Source: Candidatus Poribacteria bacterium | Lineage (GTDB): Bacteria > Poribacteria > WGA-4E > PCPOR2b | Reading direction: 5' to 3' | Assembly: GCA_022822785.1 (NCBI GenBank) | Contig: JAJEAL010000144.1 | Location: forward strand, 37,101-101,100 | DNA length: 64,000 bases | Shown: piece by piece, positions 1 to 7,604 of the stretch | Numbering within the stretch: position 1 is the first letter of the stretch | Layout: each line of letters opens with the position of its first letter | Position numbers and translations under genes: made by a program | The notes under the pieces: model-generated | The model's input: only the letters and a program-made list of their open reading frames with translations | Databases searched by the model: none | What the model was told of the DNA's origin: nothing

Positions 1-2368
1 TAGTGATGCCCGTGATTTTATAGGCTTTCGACAATTGTAAAGCTCCTCCATTAGCAACATGCAGAACCCACGGAAGTTTCGTTCCCGTGTCAATTTTGGA
101 AAAGCACATATCGGTTTCCCAGAACAGGTCGCGTAAGGCATCTTCGGGATTAGCTGTGCCGTAAATATTGTGAACGTGGATGAGCAGCGGTGAGGCAGTG
201 CCTTGACGAGGGAGATATGGCTCGCCTGTCGTACATATAATCGCTGTATTTTTATCAAGAAATGGGAAGGTACATCTTCCAACGGTGGGATTCTCAACGG
301 TGTTATTGTGACTTCTACGGAGGACCCTCCAAAAAGCAGCTCTTTTAGAAATTTCTAATGCTGTCCAAAGGGCATTATCATCAATCCACCCCCATCGATG
401 TAGTTCTTTATGTAATCTATCAAGTGTTTCCTTCTCATTCCAATGGTCACCTTGTCCACCTAACTTGCCATCACGGAAAAACAGGAGACTATTAAAATTC
501 GGTTTCTCAATACCGGCGTCAACCAGATTGTGGTATAGCTCCTCAAGCAAGGAGAGAAGACCGCTGTAAAAGTCACGGTCAGGAATTGGCTCGGCTTTCT
601 GCGTTTGGATATTCACCTCTTTAGGCAGAAATGTAAGCCCATCAGCAGGTTGTGCGAAACCATATCCAGCGCATACCATGACGCGATTGTTATGTACACC
701 ACCAACATCAATCCCCAAGTGAACGTTGTAATGAAAAGGTTCGGCCGGTGCAAACGGAACCCAGTGATGTTTAACCAGTAGGTTTAAGAGACACTGTTGG
801 TAGTGATCTCGAATCTCGCGGGCTTTATGTGGCTGCGCTGCCTTGAATTCTCTCGGACGTCGATCTACCCACTCTTGAGGCAGGGTATTATCGTGGTGAA
901 TACACTGTGAGGGAATTGAGATTTCCTGTTTAATTTTCTCATGCATGTCTGTATCAAAGTATTTTTTATGGCGTCCTTCGGGAAGCACAGCAAATAAGGT
1001 ATCGTATTTTCCTTTTTCAACTTCACGCTTTATATCATAGACTGTCTGGTAACCGCATTGCCTCTCAAACTGGAAATTTAACCCATTCTGAGTCACCAAC
1101 CAATTAAGGTCACTTTTCAGGCGTCTTGCACATTCTTCTCCAAAATTTTGAGGATATACCAAGAGCGGATTTATGGGTCTTTGTTGCAAGTATCCGTTGT
1201 TACGGATATGATTGGCCAGCCTCTTTCGTCGGAGATTCAACTCCCGAGGTGAGCCATTCTTTGGTCCGGAAATACGATTAATACCGTTTGGAGAAGGATA
1301 AACACAAAGTGCTGGAGGTTTGAATTGGAGGCAGTCAAAATTCCGGATAGCAAAGGGGCGTTCAGCCAAATTGATTGTTTTTTTATAAGCGTCTAATCCA
1401 TTGAGGAAATCGCGCAGTATATCATACCAATTGGTTCTTTCATCTGGGGGAATAATTGTTTCTTGATGGCGTTCCTGGGCAATGCCGGTCTCAGGTATAA
1501 GTCGAATCTCATTTAAAGGAACAGAGATGGGCGGTTTCTTGTATTGTTTGCAGAGAAGTGTTTGATCAGCCAAGTCAATTTGGTCAATTTTATCAAGCAT
1601 TGCATGGGTAATAATTTCGTCGGGATTGTCTAATTCGAGTACGGTAGCTGCGACATCCCCTAGAGAACGCCAAATTCGAATTTCTGGGTGCTTGTTTTGC
1701 CGCGTTAAGCGGTTTTCTCGTTTGAGTCGAATCAACTCCGCCAACTGTTTAACCTCGCCGCTACGATAATAGTCTGCAAAGGTCCGCCCATCAATGCTTG
1801 GAGTGGTGACTGCAATTTGTAGTACCCAACAATTATCTTCAAGAAGCTCGGGAGAAACATGAAACTTACGATAGTAAATGATATCTTGGTCTGACTGCGT
1901 TAAGTCAGGCATTTGGCAAAAGTCATTGTAGTCTTGCCAGAACGGTCCAATTTTACTGAAAGAGCCATTATCCTTAAAATGTCGCTTAATGCTTTCTCGC
2001 AAAATTCCTGTGACAATTACCCTATGGTTCGGATTGCTCATTTGGGCTTTGAGCTCGTGGTCACGTGTAACTCGGTATCCCTTGAAGTCGTCCTCCTGAG
2101 GAATATTCCAATTTTTGGGTATAGCCACCGTTGTTTTATCTACATCAAGAATAAAGCCGTAGCTGGGACACTGCCCCGCGTACTGCCGACGCAAGTCCCA
2201 CATAATGTCTTTTATTTTTCCTCGATCCTCGTTTTTTGATTGATTACCGTTCAGTTGAACGATTTTGTAGATTGCAACCTCCCAACTTAGATCTTCTAGG
2301 TCAAGGATACTATAAGCATTAAGAAACTCCGTGTTCTTGGAATCGGTAATTTTTTTATTTTCTCCCAT
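1..2368 (-). CDS. Long prokaryotic Argonaute (MID-PIWI), 3' end cut by window edge
   Basis: Uninterrupted frame of 789 codons from ATG 2366-2368 running off the left edge. The C-terminal part reads as PIWI: GIDVGG with Asp554, FFRDGK with Asp633, a Glu between them (Glu593 in QKAEPI is the best candidate glutamate finger), and LPWVLHVANGG with Asn773 in the fourth catalytic position, giving a D-E-D-N tetrad that would be compatible with slicing. Upstream, about residues 390-520, lies a MID-like region with RHKKYF and IPSQCI (485-490), the block that in Argonautes binds the guide 5' end. About 550 residues precede PIWI, so N, PAZ-like and linker domains have room, making this a long pAgo; I could not identify PAZ by eye. 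Guide-directed nucleic-acid interference is known for the family. It is the last gene of a minus-strand operon and overlaps the preceding gene by 14 nt, suggesting translational coupling. Only a few residues should be missing. Confidence 0.88.
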   Translation of the reverse strand, partial: MGENKKITDSKNTEFLNAYSILDLEDLSWEVAIYKIVQLNGNQSKNEDRGKIKDIMWDLRRQYAGQCPSYGFILDVDKTTVAIPKNWNIPQEDDFKGYRVTRDHELKAQMSNPNHRVIVTGILRESIKRHFKDNGSFSKIGPFWQDYNDFCQMPDLTQSDQDIIYYRKFHVSPELLEDNCWVLQIAVTTPSIDGRTFADYYRSGEVKQLAELIRLKRENRLTRQNKHPEIRIWRSLGDVAATVLELDNPDEIITHAMLDKIDQIDLADQTLLCKQYKKPPISVPLNEIRLIPETGIAQERHQETIIPPDERTNWYDILRDFLNGLDAYKKTINLAERPFAIRNFDCLQFKPPALCVYPSPNGINRISGPKNGSPRELNLRRKRLANHIRNNGYLQQRPINPLLVYPQNFGEECARRLKSDLNWLVTQNGLNFQFERQCGYQTVYDIKREVEKGKYDTLFAVLPEGRHKKYFDTDMHEKIKQEISIPSQCIHHDNTLPQEWVDRRPREFKAAQPHKAREIRDHYQQCLLNLLVKHHWVPFAPAEPFHYNVHLGIDVGGVHNNRVMVCAGYGFAQPADGLTFLPKEVNIQTQKAEPIPDRDFYSGLLSLLEELYHNLVDAGIEKPNFNSLLFFRDGKLGGQGDHWNEKETLDRLHKELHRWGWIDDNALWTALEISKRAAFWRVLRRSHNNTVENPTVGRCTFPFLDKNTAIICTTGEPYLPRQGTASPLLIHVHNIYGTANPEDALRDLFWETDMCFSKIDTGTKLPWVLHVANGGALQLSKAYKITGIT

Positions 2369-2732
2369 TGCGTTCCCTCGTAAAAAAATATGTTACGGCG
2401 GCCGCTGCGAGTCCAGAGATGACGGGCAGCCATGCACTGAAAGTCTGTTCGACGATCTTCAGCGCATCGGTTTTATCCTGGGCAGCTAACCAAGCCATAA
2501 CTCCATAGTGGATTACAAAAGATCCGCCAAGTATACTGATTAGCAGATATGCGAGCCACCTTGTGGTAGTCGCTTTATGTTTTTCAATTAGATTGTAGGA
2601 CGGGTCAGGTTCAAGGGAAATGGTGCCGCCATCTATGTCAACTCCAGTGGTTTCGCTATCTTCGGAACTTGGCTCATCATTAAGTTCCAAAGTTGTTTCT
2701 TCAGCATTATCACTGTTTTTTTCTCTTTCCAC
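2355..2732 (-). CDS. Small two-helix membrane protein in Argonaute operon
   Basis: 125 residues. Residues 1-50 are strongly acidic (runs of Glu, Asp and Ser), followed by a basic patch and two hydrophobic segments at about 58-81 (WLAYLLISILGGSFVI) and 99-117 (WLPVISGLAAAAVTYFF), ending in a short basic tail. That predicts a two-pass inner membrane protein with its acidic tail probably cytoplasmic. No enzyme motif is visible and I do not recognise the family. It starts 2 nt after the stop of the RHH gene and its end overlaps the Argonaute start by 14 nt, so the three are almost certainly co-translated. Membrane proteins next to long pAgos are known as abortive-infection effectors in some catalytically inactive systems, so an effector or membrane anchor role is an inference. 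Its function here is unknown. Confidence 0.8.
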   Translation of the reverse strand: MEREKNSDNAEETTLELNDEPSSEDSETTGVDIDGGTISLEPDPSYNLIEKHKATTTRWLAYLLISILGGSFVIHYGVMAWLAAQDKTDALKIVEQTFSAWLPVISGLAAAAVTYFFTRERNGRK

Positions 2733-2734
2733 AA

Positions 2735-2989
2735 TTACTTACCTTTTCGAGAAAGTGACTGTAATGAAGGAATAACAAGGACCCGTTCATTTCCAGTCTC
2801 AGGGTCTCGCACAATAATTTCGTTGTATCCTTTTTTGGCTTGTGTTTGTAGTGCCCGGTTGATTTGCAGGGAATCACGCACAGTTTCAGCCAGAGAGGAG
2901 TAATGTCCTTCTTCTTTCATCTCTTCTAAAGCTTCTAGACTATTCACATCAAATGTGAATGCTACCCGCTTACTATCCTTTCTTGCCAT
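2735..2989 (-). CDS. Ribbon-helix-helix (CopG-like) protein, first gene of Argonaute operon
   Basis: 84 residues. The N-terminal half, KRVAFTFDVNSLEALEEM then HYSSLAETVRDSLQINRAL, has the strand-helix-helix layout of RHH DNA-binding proteins (beta strand at about 8-14, helices about 16-26 and 31-46). The C-terminal half (about 52-75) looks like a beta hairpin ending in VLVIP. RHH proteins of this size are usually dimeric repressors, often autoregulators of toxin-antitoxin or mobile loci. The start is supported by AGGAGG seven bases upstream of ATG 2989. A promoter overlapped by a 10-bp tandem repeat lies immediately upstream, so autoregulation is the natural inference. Antitoxin-like control of the membrane protein is another possibility. 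Confidence 0.78.
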   Translation of the reverse strand: MARKDSKRVAFTFDVNSLEALEEMKEEGHYSSLAETVRDSLQINRALQTQAKKGYNEIIVRDPETGNERVLVIPSLQSLSRKGK

Positions 2990-3035
2990 TGTTTTTGCCT
3001 CCTGATTTTTATAATAGATCTAACAATGTGACAAA

Positions 3036-3056
3036 CATACCATAAGCATACCATAA
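3036..3056. promoter_or_regulatory. Tandem 10-bp direct repeat, candidate RHH operator
   Basis: CATACCATAA occurs perfectly at 3036-3045 and 3047-3056, an 11-bp period of about one helical turn. The repeats overlap the -10 element of the promoter for the RHH/membrane/Argonaute operon. RHH repressors typically bind tandem half-sites with this phasing, so the first gene product may bind here. The repeat is seen directly; the binding is inferred. Confidence 0.6.
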
Positions 3057-3074
3057 AATACATATTATTGTCAA
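3045..3074 (-). promoter_or_regulatory. Sigma70-type promoter of the Argonaute operon
   Basis: On the minus strand TTGACA (3069-3074) is followed after 18 bp by TATGCT (3045-3050), about 56 bp before the RHH start codon. The -35 matches consensus fully and the -10 matches four of six bases. Confidence 0.55.
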
Positions 3075-3083
3075 CAAATTTTA

Positions 3084-3108
3084 CATCATATATGCTGCAT
3101 ATTTGATG
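3084..3108. promoter_or_regulatory. 12-bp inverted repeat upstream of the Argonaute operon promoter
   Basis: CATCATATATGC and GCATATTTGATG face each other around one central base, with a single mismatch. The element lies about 10 bp upstream of the -35 hexamer, where an activator or a second repressor site would sit. It is AT-rich and not followed by a T-run, so a terminator is unlikely. Confidence 0.5.
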
Positions 3109-3567
3109 CCGTTTATACATCAATATATATGTCGCATTTATAACTATCTGAATTTTTAGACCCGTCCGGGAAATTCTTTTTCGCAGATACGCATGAAACG
3201 GAACTTCCCCGCTGGCGTCCCATAGCCATGTTTCAAGGGTGGAGATGTCTAATTGTTCCTCGTCTGGGGAGGAAAATGGAATTGTGGTTTGGGTTGCATC
3301 TGCTGAATCTGCGATTCGGGCTTAACCGCCCAACCGAACCTACATTTATCCGCGTAATCTGCTAAATCCGTTTTAATCTGCGATTCAGACAAAGGACACA
3401 TGTCGCCCCGCTGAGGCTTTGGTATGTGTGATACCCATATTCTATAAACATGCCGCCCCGCTGGGGCTTCAAAAACAAGAAAACAGATGGAGCGAAAGAC
3501 AGTGTTTTGTCGAGATATGAATCTCGACCTACAGGTTGAACGTAGCAAAATCCCGATCTATAGAGGC
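3109..3567. other. Non-coding, repeat-derived stretch
   Basis: No gene supported. It contains degenerate copies of intergenic phrases (cgtaatctgctaaatccg, GATTCAGAC, two GCCCCGCTGRGGCTT blocks) also found elsewhere in the window, for instance near 60.7 kb. The two 'GCCCCGCTG' blocks at about 3401-3470 are imperfect copies of each other. An open frame crosses the stretch but its codons merely follow the repeats. Confidence 0.6.
3509..3532. repeat. 24-bp dispersed repeat, copy 1
   Basis: Identical over 24 bp to 4985-5008. The core CGAGAT-ATGA-ATCTCG is a 6-bp inverted repeat. It probably belongs to the palindromic intergenic repeats that pepper this genome. Confidence 0.8.
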
Positions 3568-3834
3568 TCAGATAAACGCTTTTCTTGCATTCGCGAGCGA
3601 TTCTTCGAGTTCGTCAGGTGTTTCTCCAAAAGGTGAAAGACCGTGCTCACCGACAAGATATATAAATGTGGAGCGTGACACTCCCGCAAGTTGAGCGGCG
3701 AGTCCGGTACTGAGTTTGCCTGTTTCGTAATATTTCAACGCTAGTAGTAAACGAGCTTCCTCCTCAAATTCTTCCGGCTCTTTTCCGAGTGCCGATAGAA
3801 TTTCGGTTGGGTATTGAATAGCTTGCCTCGCCAT
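3568..3834 (-). CDS. UPF0175 family small HTH protein
   Basis: 88 residues. The sequence MARQAIQYPTEILSAL, then LLLALKYYETGKLSTGLAAQLAGVSRSTFIYLVGEHGL, matches the UPF0175 pattern: a short N-terminal segment, a helix with LAxKxYExGxLS, and an HTH (about 44-65) of the type seen in small antitoxin-like proteins. UPF0175 genes often pair with a PIN-like DUF3368 toxin. None is visible on either side here, since downstream is repeat DNA and upstream is the oxygenase gene, so it appears orphaned. GGAGGG sits 7 bases before the ATG. Alternatively it may be a stand-alone regulator. Confidence 0.78.
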   Translation of the reverse strand: MARQAIQYPTEILSALGKEPEEFEEEARLLLALKYYETGKLSTGLAAQLAGVSRSTFIYLVGEHGLSPFGETPDELEESLANARKAFI

Positions 3835-3877
3835 TTTATGGTCCCTCCGTTAATTTACCAATTCTGCATCAAACGGT

Positions 3878-4666
3878 TCAGACCCGTCCGGGGAACTCTT
3901 TGCCTCGGATGGGCATGAACCGGAATTTTCCGCGTGGCATTTCGCATTCGGTGCGGAGGCGGGACTCTTCGTCTGCGATGCCGAGGTACTTGGTCTCAGC
4001 ATGGAGGTAGTGTAACGCGAGGCCGCGGCGCCGGTTCGGCGTTGGGTTGGCACCGGTGCGGTGGAAGTTTAGCCCGTGGTGGAACATGCAGTGTCCTGCC
4101 TTCAATTCGACGGGGGTCGGCTTGGCGATTTCGGGATCGTCGATAAACCGCTGTTTATATTCGCGGGTGACGGGGCCCCATTTGTGGCTGCCGGGGATGA
4201 CGGTCATGCAGCCGTTTTCGACGGTGGCATCGTCCAAAGCGACCCAACAGGTCACATGGTCTTGTGGGACGAAGAAGGGCCAGGCGGGTGAGTCTTGGTG
4301 CCAGTCGGTCACTGTCCCGTTATAGCGGGGTTTCATCATGAGCTGGTCGGTATAGAGCTTGATGTTGGGGCCTAGGAGATCTTCGATGACATCTACAATC
4401 TCCGGTTTCTTAGCAGCTGCTTGGAACAGGTCGTCGAAGTAGCAGAGCTGTGTCATCTTGCGGACGGTGTCGATACGGGGTGCGGCGTCAGCGCGGAACG
4501 CTGCCTCAAGCTGGATGTAGCGGGACGGCACATGCGTTGTGCGTCCTTCGGCGATGTCTTCGCTTCGCTGACGGAGCGCCGCGACTTCCTCGTCAGACAG
4601 CACCCGCGTGTAAGGCAGATAACCGTATTCCTGAAAGAACGCTTTCTGATCGGTTGTTAAAGCCAT
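3878..4666 (-). CDS. Phytanoyl-CoA dioxygenase (PhyH) family Fe(II)/2-oxoglutarate oxygenase
   Basis: 262 residues from the ATG at 4666, chosen because AAAGGAGAG precedes it; a frame extension to 4696 lacks a ribosome site. The fold signature is complete: WHQDSP gives the iron ligands His123 and Asp125, the distal His197 lies in FHHGLNFHRTGAN, and arginines for the 2-oxoglutarate carboxylate follow in NRRRG. VIPGSHKWG is a typical PhyH loop. These enzymes hydroxylate small organic substrates using oxygen and 2-oxoglutarate; the substrate cannot be read from sequence. Such genes are strongly expanded in Poribacteria. It stands alone between repeat DNA and the UPF0175 gene. A second family member at 31974-32732 has a different iron site. 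Confidence 0.9.
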   Translation of the reverse strand: MALTTDQKAFFQEYGYLPYTRVLSDEEVAALRQRSEDIAEGRTTHVPSRYIQLEAAFRADAAPRIDTVRKMTQLCYFDDLFQAAAKKPEIVDVIEDLLGPNIKLYTDQLMMKPRYNGTVTDWHQDSPAWPFFVPQDHVTCWVALDDATVENGCMTVIPGSHKWGPVTREYKQRFIDDPEIAKPTPVELKAGHCMFHHGLNFHRTGANPTPNRRRGLALHYLHAETKYLGIADEESRLRTECEMPRGKFRFMPIRGKEFPGRV

Positions 4667-4777
4667 ATAGTCTCTCCTTTGCTGTGCTGTAATCATCTGT
4701 TGAGATATATGTCGTTTTGGCGTATAATATATGTTGTTTCAACATGCGATGTAATAAATAGACACTTTCATTACTCA

Positions 4778-4972
4778 TGTTTGGTAAGCACTGTTTTCAA
4801 CTGCGCCGATGCTGTGCGGTTGGAAACCGCACCTACCGTTCCCCTGTTTGGTAAGCACTGTTTTCAACTGCGCCGATGTTGTGCGGTTGGAAACCGCACC
4901 TACCGTTCCCCTGTTTGGTAGGCGCTGTTTTCAACTGCGCCGATGTTGTGCGGTTGGAAACCGCACCTACCG
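4778..4972. repeat. Three tandem copies of a 67-bp palindrome-bearing unit
   Basis: Units begin at 4778, 4845 and 4912 with exact 67-bp period; the third ends early at about 4972. Each starts TGTTTGGTARGC and contains GTGCGGTTGGAAACCGCAC, an 8-bp inverted repeat. Copies differ by one to three bases. Related single units occur near 44608 (gcgcggttgcaaaccgcgc) and 47895. There are no variable spacers, so it is not CRISPR. Confidence 0.9.
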
Positions 4973-4984
4973 GGGAGCGCAAGC

Positions 4985-5008
4985 GTCGAGATATGAATCT
5001 CGACCTAC
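4985..5008. repeat. 24-bp dispersed repeat, copy 2
   Basis: Identical to 3509-3532, lying directly after the 67-bp tandem array in the 370-bp gap between the PhyH gene and the response regulator gene. No gene is seen in that gap. Confidence 0.8.
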
Positions 5009-5065
5009 TCAATTTAGTGAGGGGTCGGGATTGGGAAATCCCTCCTACGGGAAAAGTAAATGCCG

Positions 5066-6550
5066 TTAATCAGGTGGTTCATTTTCTTGGTCGTTTTTGT
5101 TCATCCAACCGTAAGCTTCCAGTTTGCGATAAAGTGTCCGCAACCCGATTCCGAGTATTTCCGCCGTTCGCTTCTTGTTATTGCCGGTTTCGGTTAGAGT
5201 CTTACCGATAGCCTCTTTCTCAATCTCATCCATTGTCATACCAACGGTTCCCACCTTCTCATCCTCCGAATCGGTAGACACCGCAGGTTTGTCTTCTGCA
5301 TCTACGCCGCCATCCGGGCCGTCAGGATAGACAGGAATCCCCATCTGAAAATCGGTGACGGGGGCAGCATCTGTGAAGCCTGTTTGAAATTCGGAGGAGA
5401 AATCGTCAATTTGGAGGGTTTCTGTCCTCGCTAAGATGATAGCGGTTTCGATGACATTGCGTAATTCACGGACATTTCCATCCCACGCGGCATTTTTCAG
5501 GTATTCCATCGCTTGGGAGGTGATACCGGCAATCGGCCGCTCATGTTCCTTGCTGAACTCCTTGATGAACGCGTTGACTAGCAGAGGGATATCCTCTCGT
5601 CGCTCTCTTAACGGAGGCACTCGAATCGGAAAGCGGTTGATACGGTGATAGAGATCGCTGCGGAACTTTCCATTTTTCACCGCTTCCTCAAGATTTGCGT
5701 TAGTAGCAGCGATGATACGGACATCGGCTTTGGTGGGCGTACTTCCGCCGAGGGGTGTGAACTCATGCCCTTCCAGTACGCGGAGGAATTTCACCTGCGT
5801 TTCAATCCCCATCTCGCCGACCTCGTCTAGCAGCAAGGTGCCGCCGTTGGTCTGCTCAAACACGCCTAGTTTCCGGGCGGTCGCCCCGGTGAAAGCACCC
5901 CGTTCATGACCAAATAGCTCGCTTTCGAGGAGTTCACGATAGAGCGCGCCACAGTTAATTGTTCGATACGGTTTATCCTTTCGGCGGCTATGGTTATGGA
6001 TTGCGTGTGCAATTAACTCTTTCCCAACGCCGCTTTCGCCGCGGATAAGGACCGTCGCATTGGTGGGGGCAACGAGTCGTATCATGCGGAATAGCTCAAG
6101 CATCGGTTTTGACGTGCCGATAATGTTTGCAAATCCGAACTTGTCATCAAGCTGTTCACGCAGATTGACGTTTTGGAGGAGGAGCGCTCGTTTTTCGAGT
6201 GCGTTTTTCGTTGTTTGGCGCAGGATATTAATTTTTATGGGTTTTTCGAGGTAACCGTCTGCGCCCGCTTTCGTGGCTTCAACCGCGCTATCAATTGAGC
6301 CGTAACCGGTTAAGATAATGGCTTGTGTGTACGGGTAGTTGTCTTTTACATGCTTGAGTAGGTCGATTCCACTGAGATCGGGCATCTTTTCATCGGTAAT
6401 GACGACCCCAACATCTTCAGCGGCTAAAATCTCCAATGCCTCGTGTCCGCCTGACGCTGCTAGCAGCTCATAGCCTTCGCGCCCAAGCACATCGACGACG
6501 GCTTCGACGCTCCCCCGATCATCATCTACAACAAGGATTTTTGAGTTCAT
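5066..6550 (-). CDS. NtrC-family sigma54-dependent response regulator
   Basis: 494 residues in the classical three-domain order. Receiver at 1-120 with phospho-acceptor Asp53 (ITDEKMP), acidic pair 10-11 and Lys103. AAA+ sigma54-interaction domain at about 140-380 with Walker A GESGVGKE (171-178), the sigma54-contact loop GAFTGA (218-223), Walker B LLLDE (239-243) and an arginine-rich VRELRN segment. Fis-type HTH at about 450-485 (KKRTAEILGIGLRTLYRKLEAYG). A 60-residue acidic linker (about 390-445) between AAA+ and HTH is longer than usual. It activates sigma54 promoters when phosphorylated. The histidine kinase gene lies 111 bp upstream on the same strand, so they form a pair. Target genes are not evident. 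Confidence 0.95.
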   Translation of the reverse strand: MNSKILVVDDDRGSVEAVVDVLGREGYELLAASGGHEALEILAAEDVGVVITDEKMPDLSGIDLLKHVKDNYPYTQAIILTGYGSIDSAVEATKAGADGYLEKPIKINILRQTTKNALEKRALLLQNVNLREQLDDKFGFANIIGTSKPMLELFRMIRLVAPTNATVLIRGESGVGKELIAHAIHNHSRRKDKPYRTINCGALYRELLESELFGHERGAFTGATARKLGVFEQTNGGTLLLDEVGEMGIETQVKFLRVLEGHEFTPLGGSTPTKADVRIIAATNANLEEAVKNGKFRSDLYHRINRFPIRVPPLRERREDIPLLVNAFIKEFSKEHERPIAGITSQAMEYLKNAAWDGNVRELRNVIETAIILARTETLQIDDFSSEFQTGFTDAAPVTDFQMGIPVYPDGPDGGVDAEDKPAVSTDSEDEKVGTVGMTMDEIEKEAIGKTLTETGNNKKRTAEILGIGLRTLYRKLEAYGWMNKNDQENEPPD

Positions 6551-6661
6551 TTTATCACCTGCTGCGGCTCACGCAGATAAGGACGCAGATTTTTACGGAT
6601 ACAGATAGAGTTAATTATAGCTAACGCAAGTTGCTAAGTTCTGTTGACATTTCATCGTATT

Positions 6662-7456
6662 TCACTGGACGGGCAGCACAATAGAGAATTTTGTGCCTTG
6701 TCCGGGCGTACTGTCCACGTTTATCTGACCGCCATGCCCTTCGATAACCTGTTTTACGATTGCGAGACCGACCCCGGTGCCCTCCTCTTTTGTGGAGAAG
6801 AACAGATCGAATATTTTATCGACCTGCTCTGGCGGAATGCCTTGACCGGTATCTTCGACCTCGATCTGTATACCCCCGTTCGACGGTTTTGCGCGAACGG
6901 AAAGTGTGCCGCCCTCCTCGATCGCCTGCACCGCATTGATAATCAGATTCAGTAACGCCTGCTTGAATTGCGACGGATCGAGTTGAACAGCTGGCAGCTT
7001 TTGGATTTCACGGTTGACCTGAACGTTCTGCCGCTGCGCTTCCGGTTCGTTGAAGTCCAAGACCTCCTCGATCAGCAGCGCGAGGTTGCAGGTTTCAAAT
7101 GTCAACGGCGGCAAGTTGGCGTAGCGCCGGAAATCGGTCAATATCCGATCCAGGCGCTCCACTTCCGCACGAACACGCCGGACTCTACTCTGTAAATCCG
7201 CTGGGGCACTGCGATTATCAACCGATAGATCTTCCTCCAGAATTTGGAGGTTAAGGCTAATGCTGTTCAGCGGGTTGCGAATTTCATGGATTAACTGGCG
7301 GGTGAGTAGATGGGGCGGTTTATCGGAGTCACTATTAAGTTTTTGAGCACGCAGCCATCTCCGCCGCTGAGCTGCGACAGTTAGAATACCAACGGCGAGA
7401 ATCAGAACAGTACCACTTGGAATCAGCCACCAGGTGACATCCATACCATTTGACAA
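6662..7456 (-). CDS. Sensor histidine kinase lacking a sensor domain, partner of NtrC-type regulator
   Basis: 264 residues. One transmembrane helix at about 8-28, then almost at once the dimerisation/phosphotransfer box with His57 in LIHEIRNPLN. HATPase motifs: N-box LNLIINAVQAIEEGG (Asn174), G1 DTGQGIP (202-208), F-box and G2 GTGVGLAIVKQVIEGHGG (226-). There is practically no periplasmic loop or PAS domain, so the signal must come from the membrane, a partner protein or the cytoplasm. It lies directly upstream of the sigma54 regulator it presumably phosphorylates. The motif set resembles NtrB/ZraS-type kinases. Confidence 0.93.
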   Translation of the reverse strand: MSNGMDVTWWLIPSGTVLILAVGILTVAAQRRRWLRAQKLNSDSDKPPHLLTRQLIHEIRNPLNSISLNLQILEEDLSVDNRSAPADLQSRVRRVRAEVERLDRILTDFRRYANLPPLTFETCNLALLIEEVLDFNEPEAQRQNVQVNREIQKLPAVQLDPSQFKQALLNLIINAVQAIEEGGTLSVRAKPSNGGIQIEVEDTGQGIPPEQVDKIFDLFFSTKEEGTGVGLAIVKQVIEGHGGQINVDSTPGQGTKFSIVLPVQ

Positions 7457-7604
7457 GGAAGGTTTTAAGAGACAGAAACAGGGAAGGGTAGGAGGGAAAG
7501 AAGGGCGAAAGACAGTAATCCCGCCCCCTTCACGGTTTGCCCTCAGCTTTCAGGGTTCTATGAGGGCAATGGACCGAGCCTCCAACCCCTCCGAAAATAG
7601 ACGG

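Noticed and set aside
1913..2239. 108-codon plus-strand frame
   Set aside because: Antisense to the Argonaute frame and without ribosome site.
3249..3548. 99-codon frame over the repeat stretch
   Set aside because: It follows repeated GCCCCGCTG and AATCTGCG phrases, has no ribosome site and no protein-like conservation.
4778..4972. CRISPR array
   Set aside because: Units are whole copies without unique spacers and no cas gene is present.
4679..5211. Overlapping plus-strand frames of 80-111 codons
   Set aside because: They are created by the 67-bp tandem repeats, which give repeated peptide phrases in each frame.
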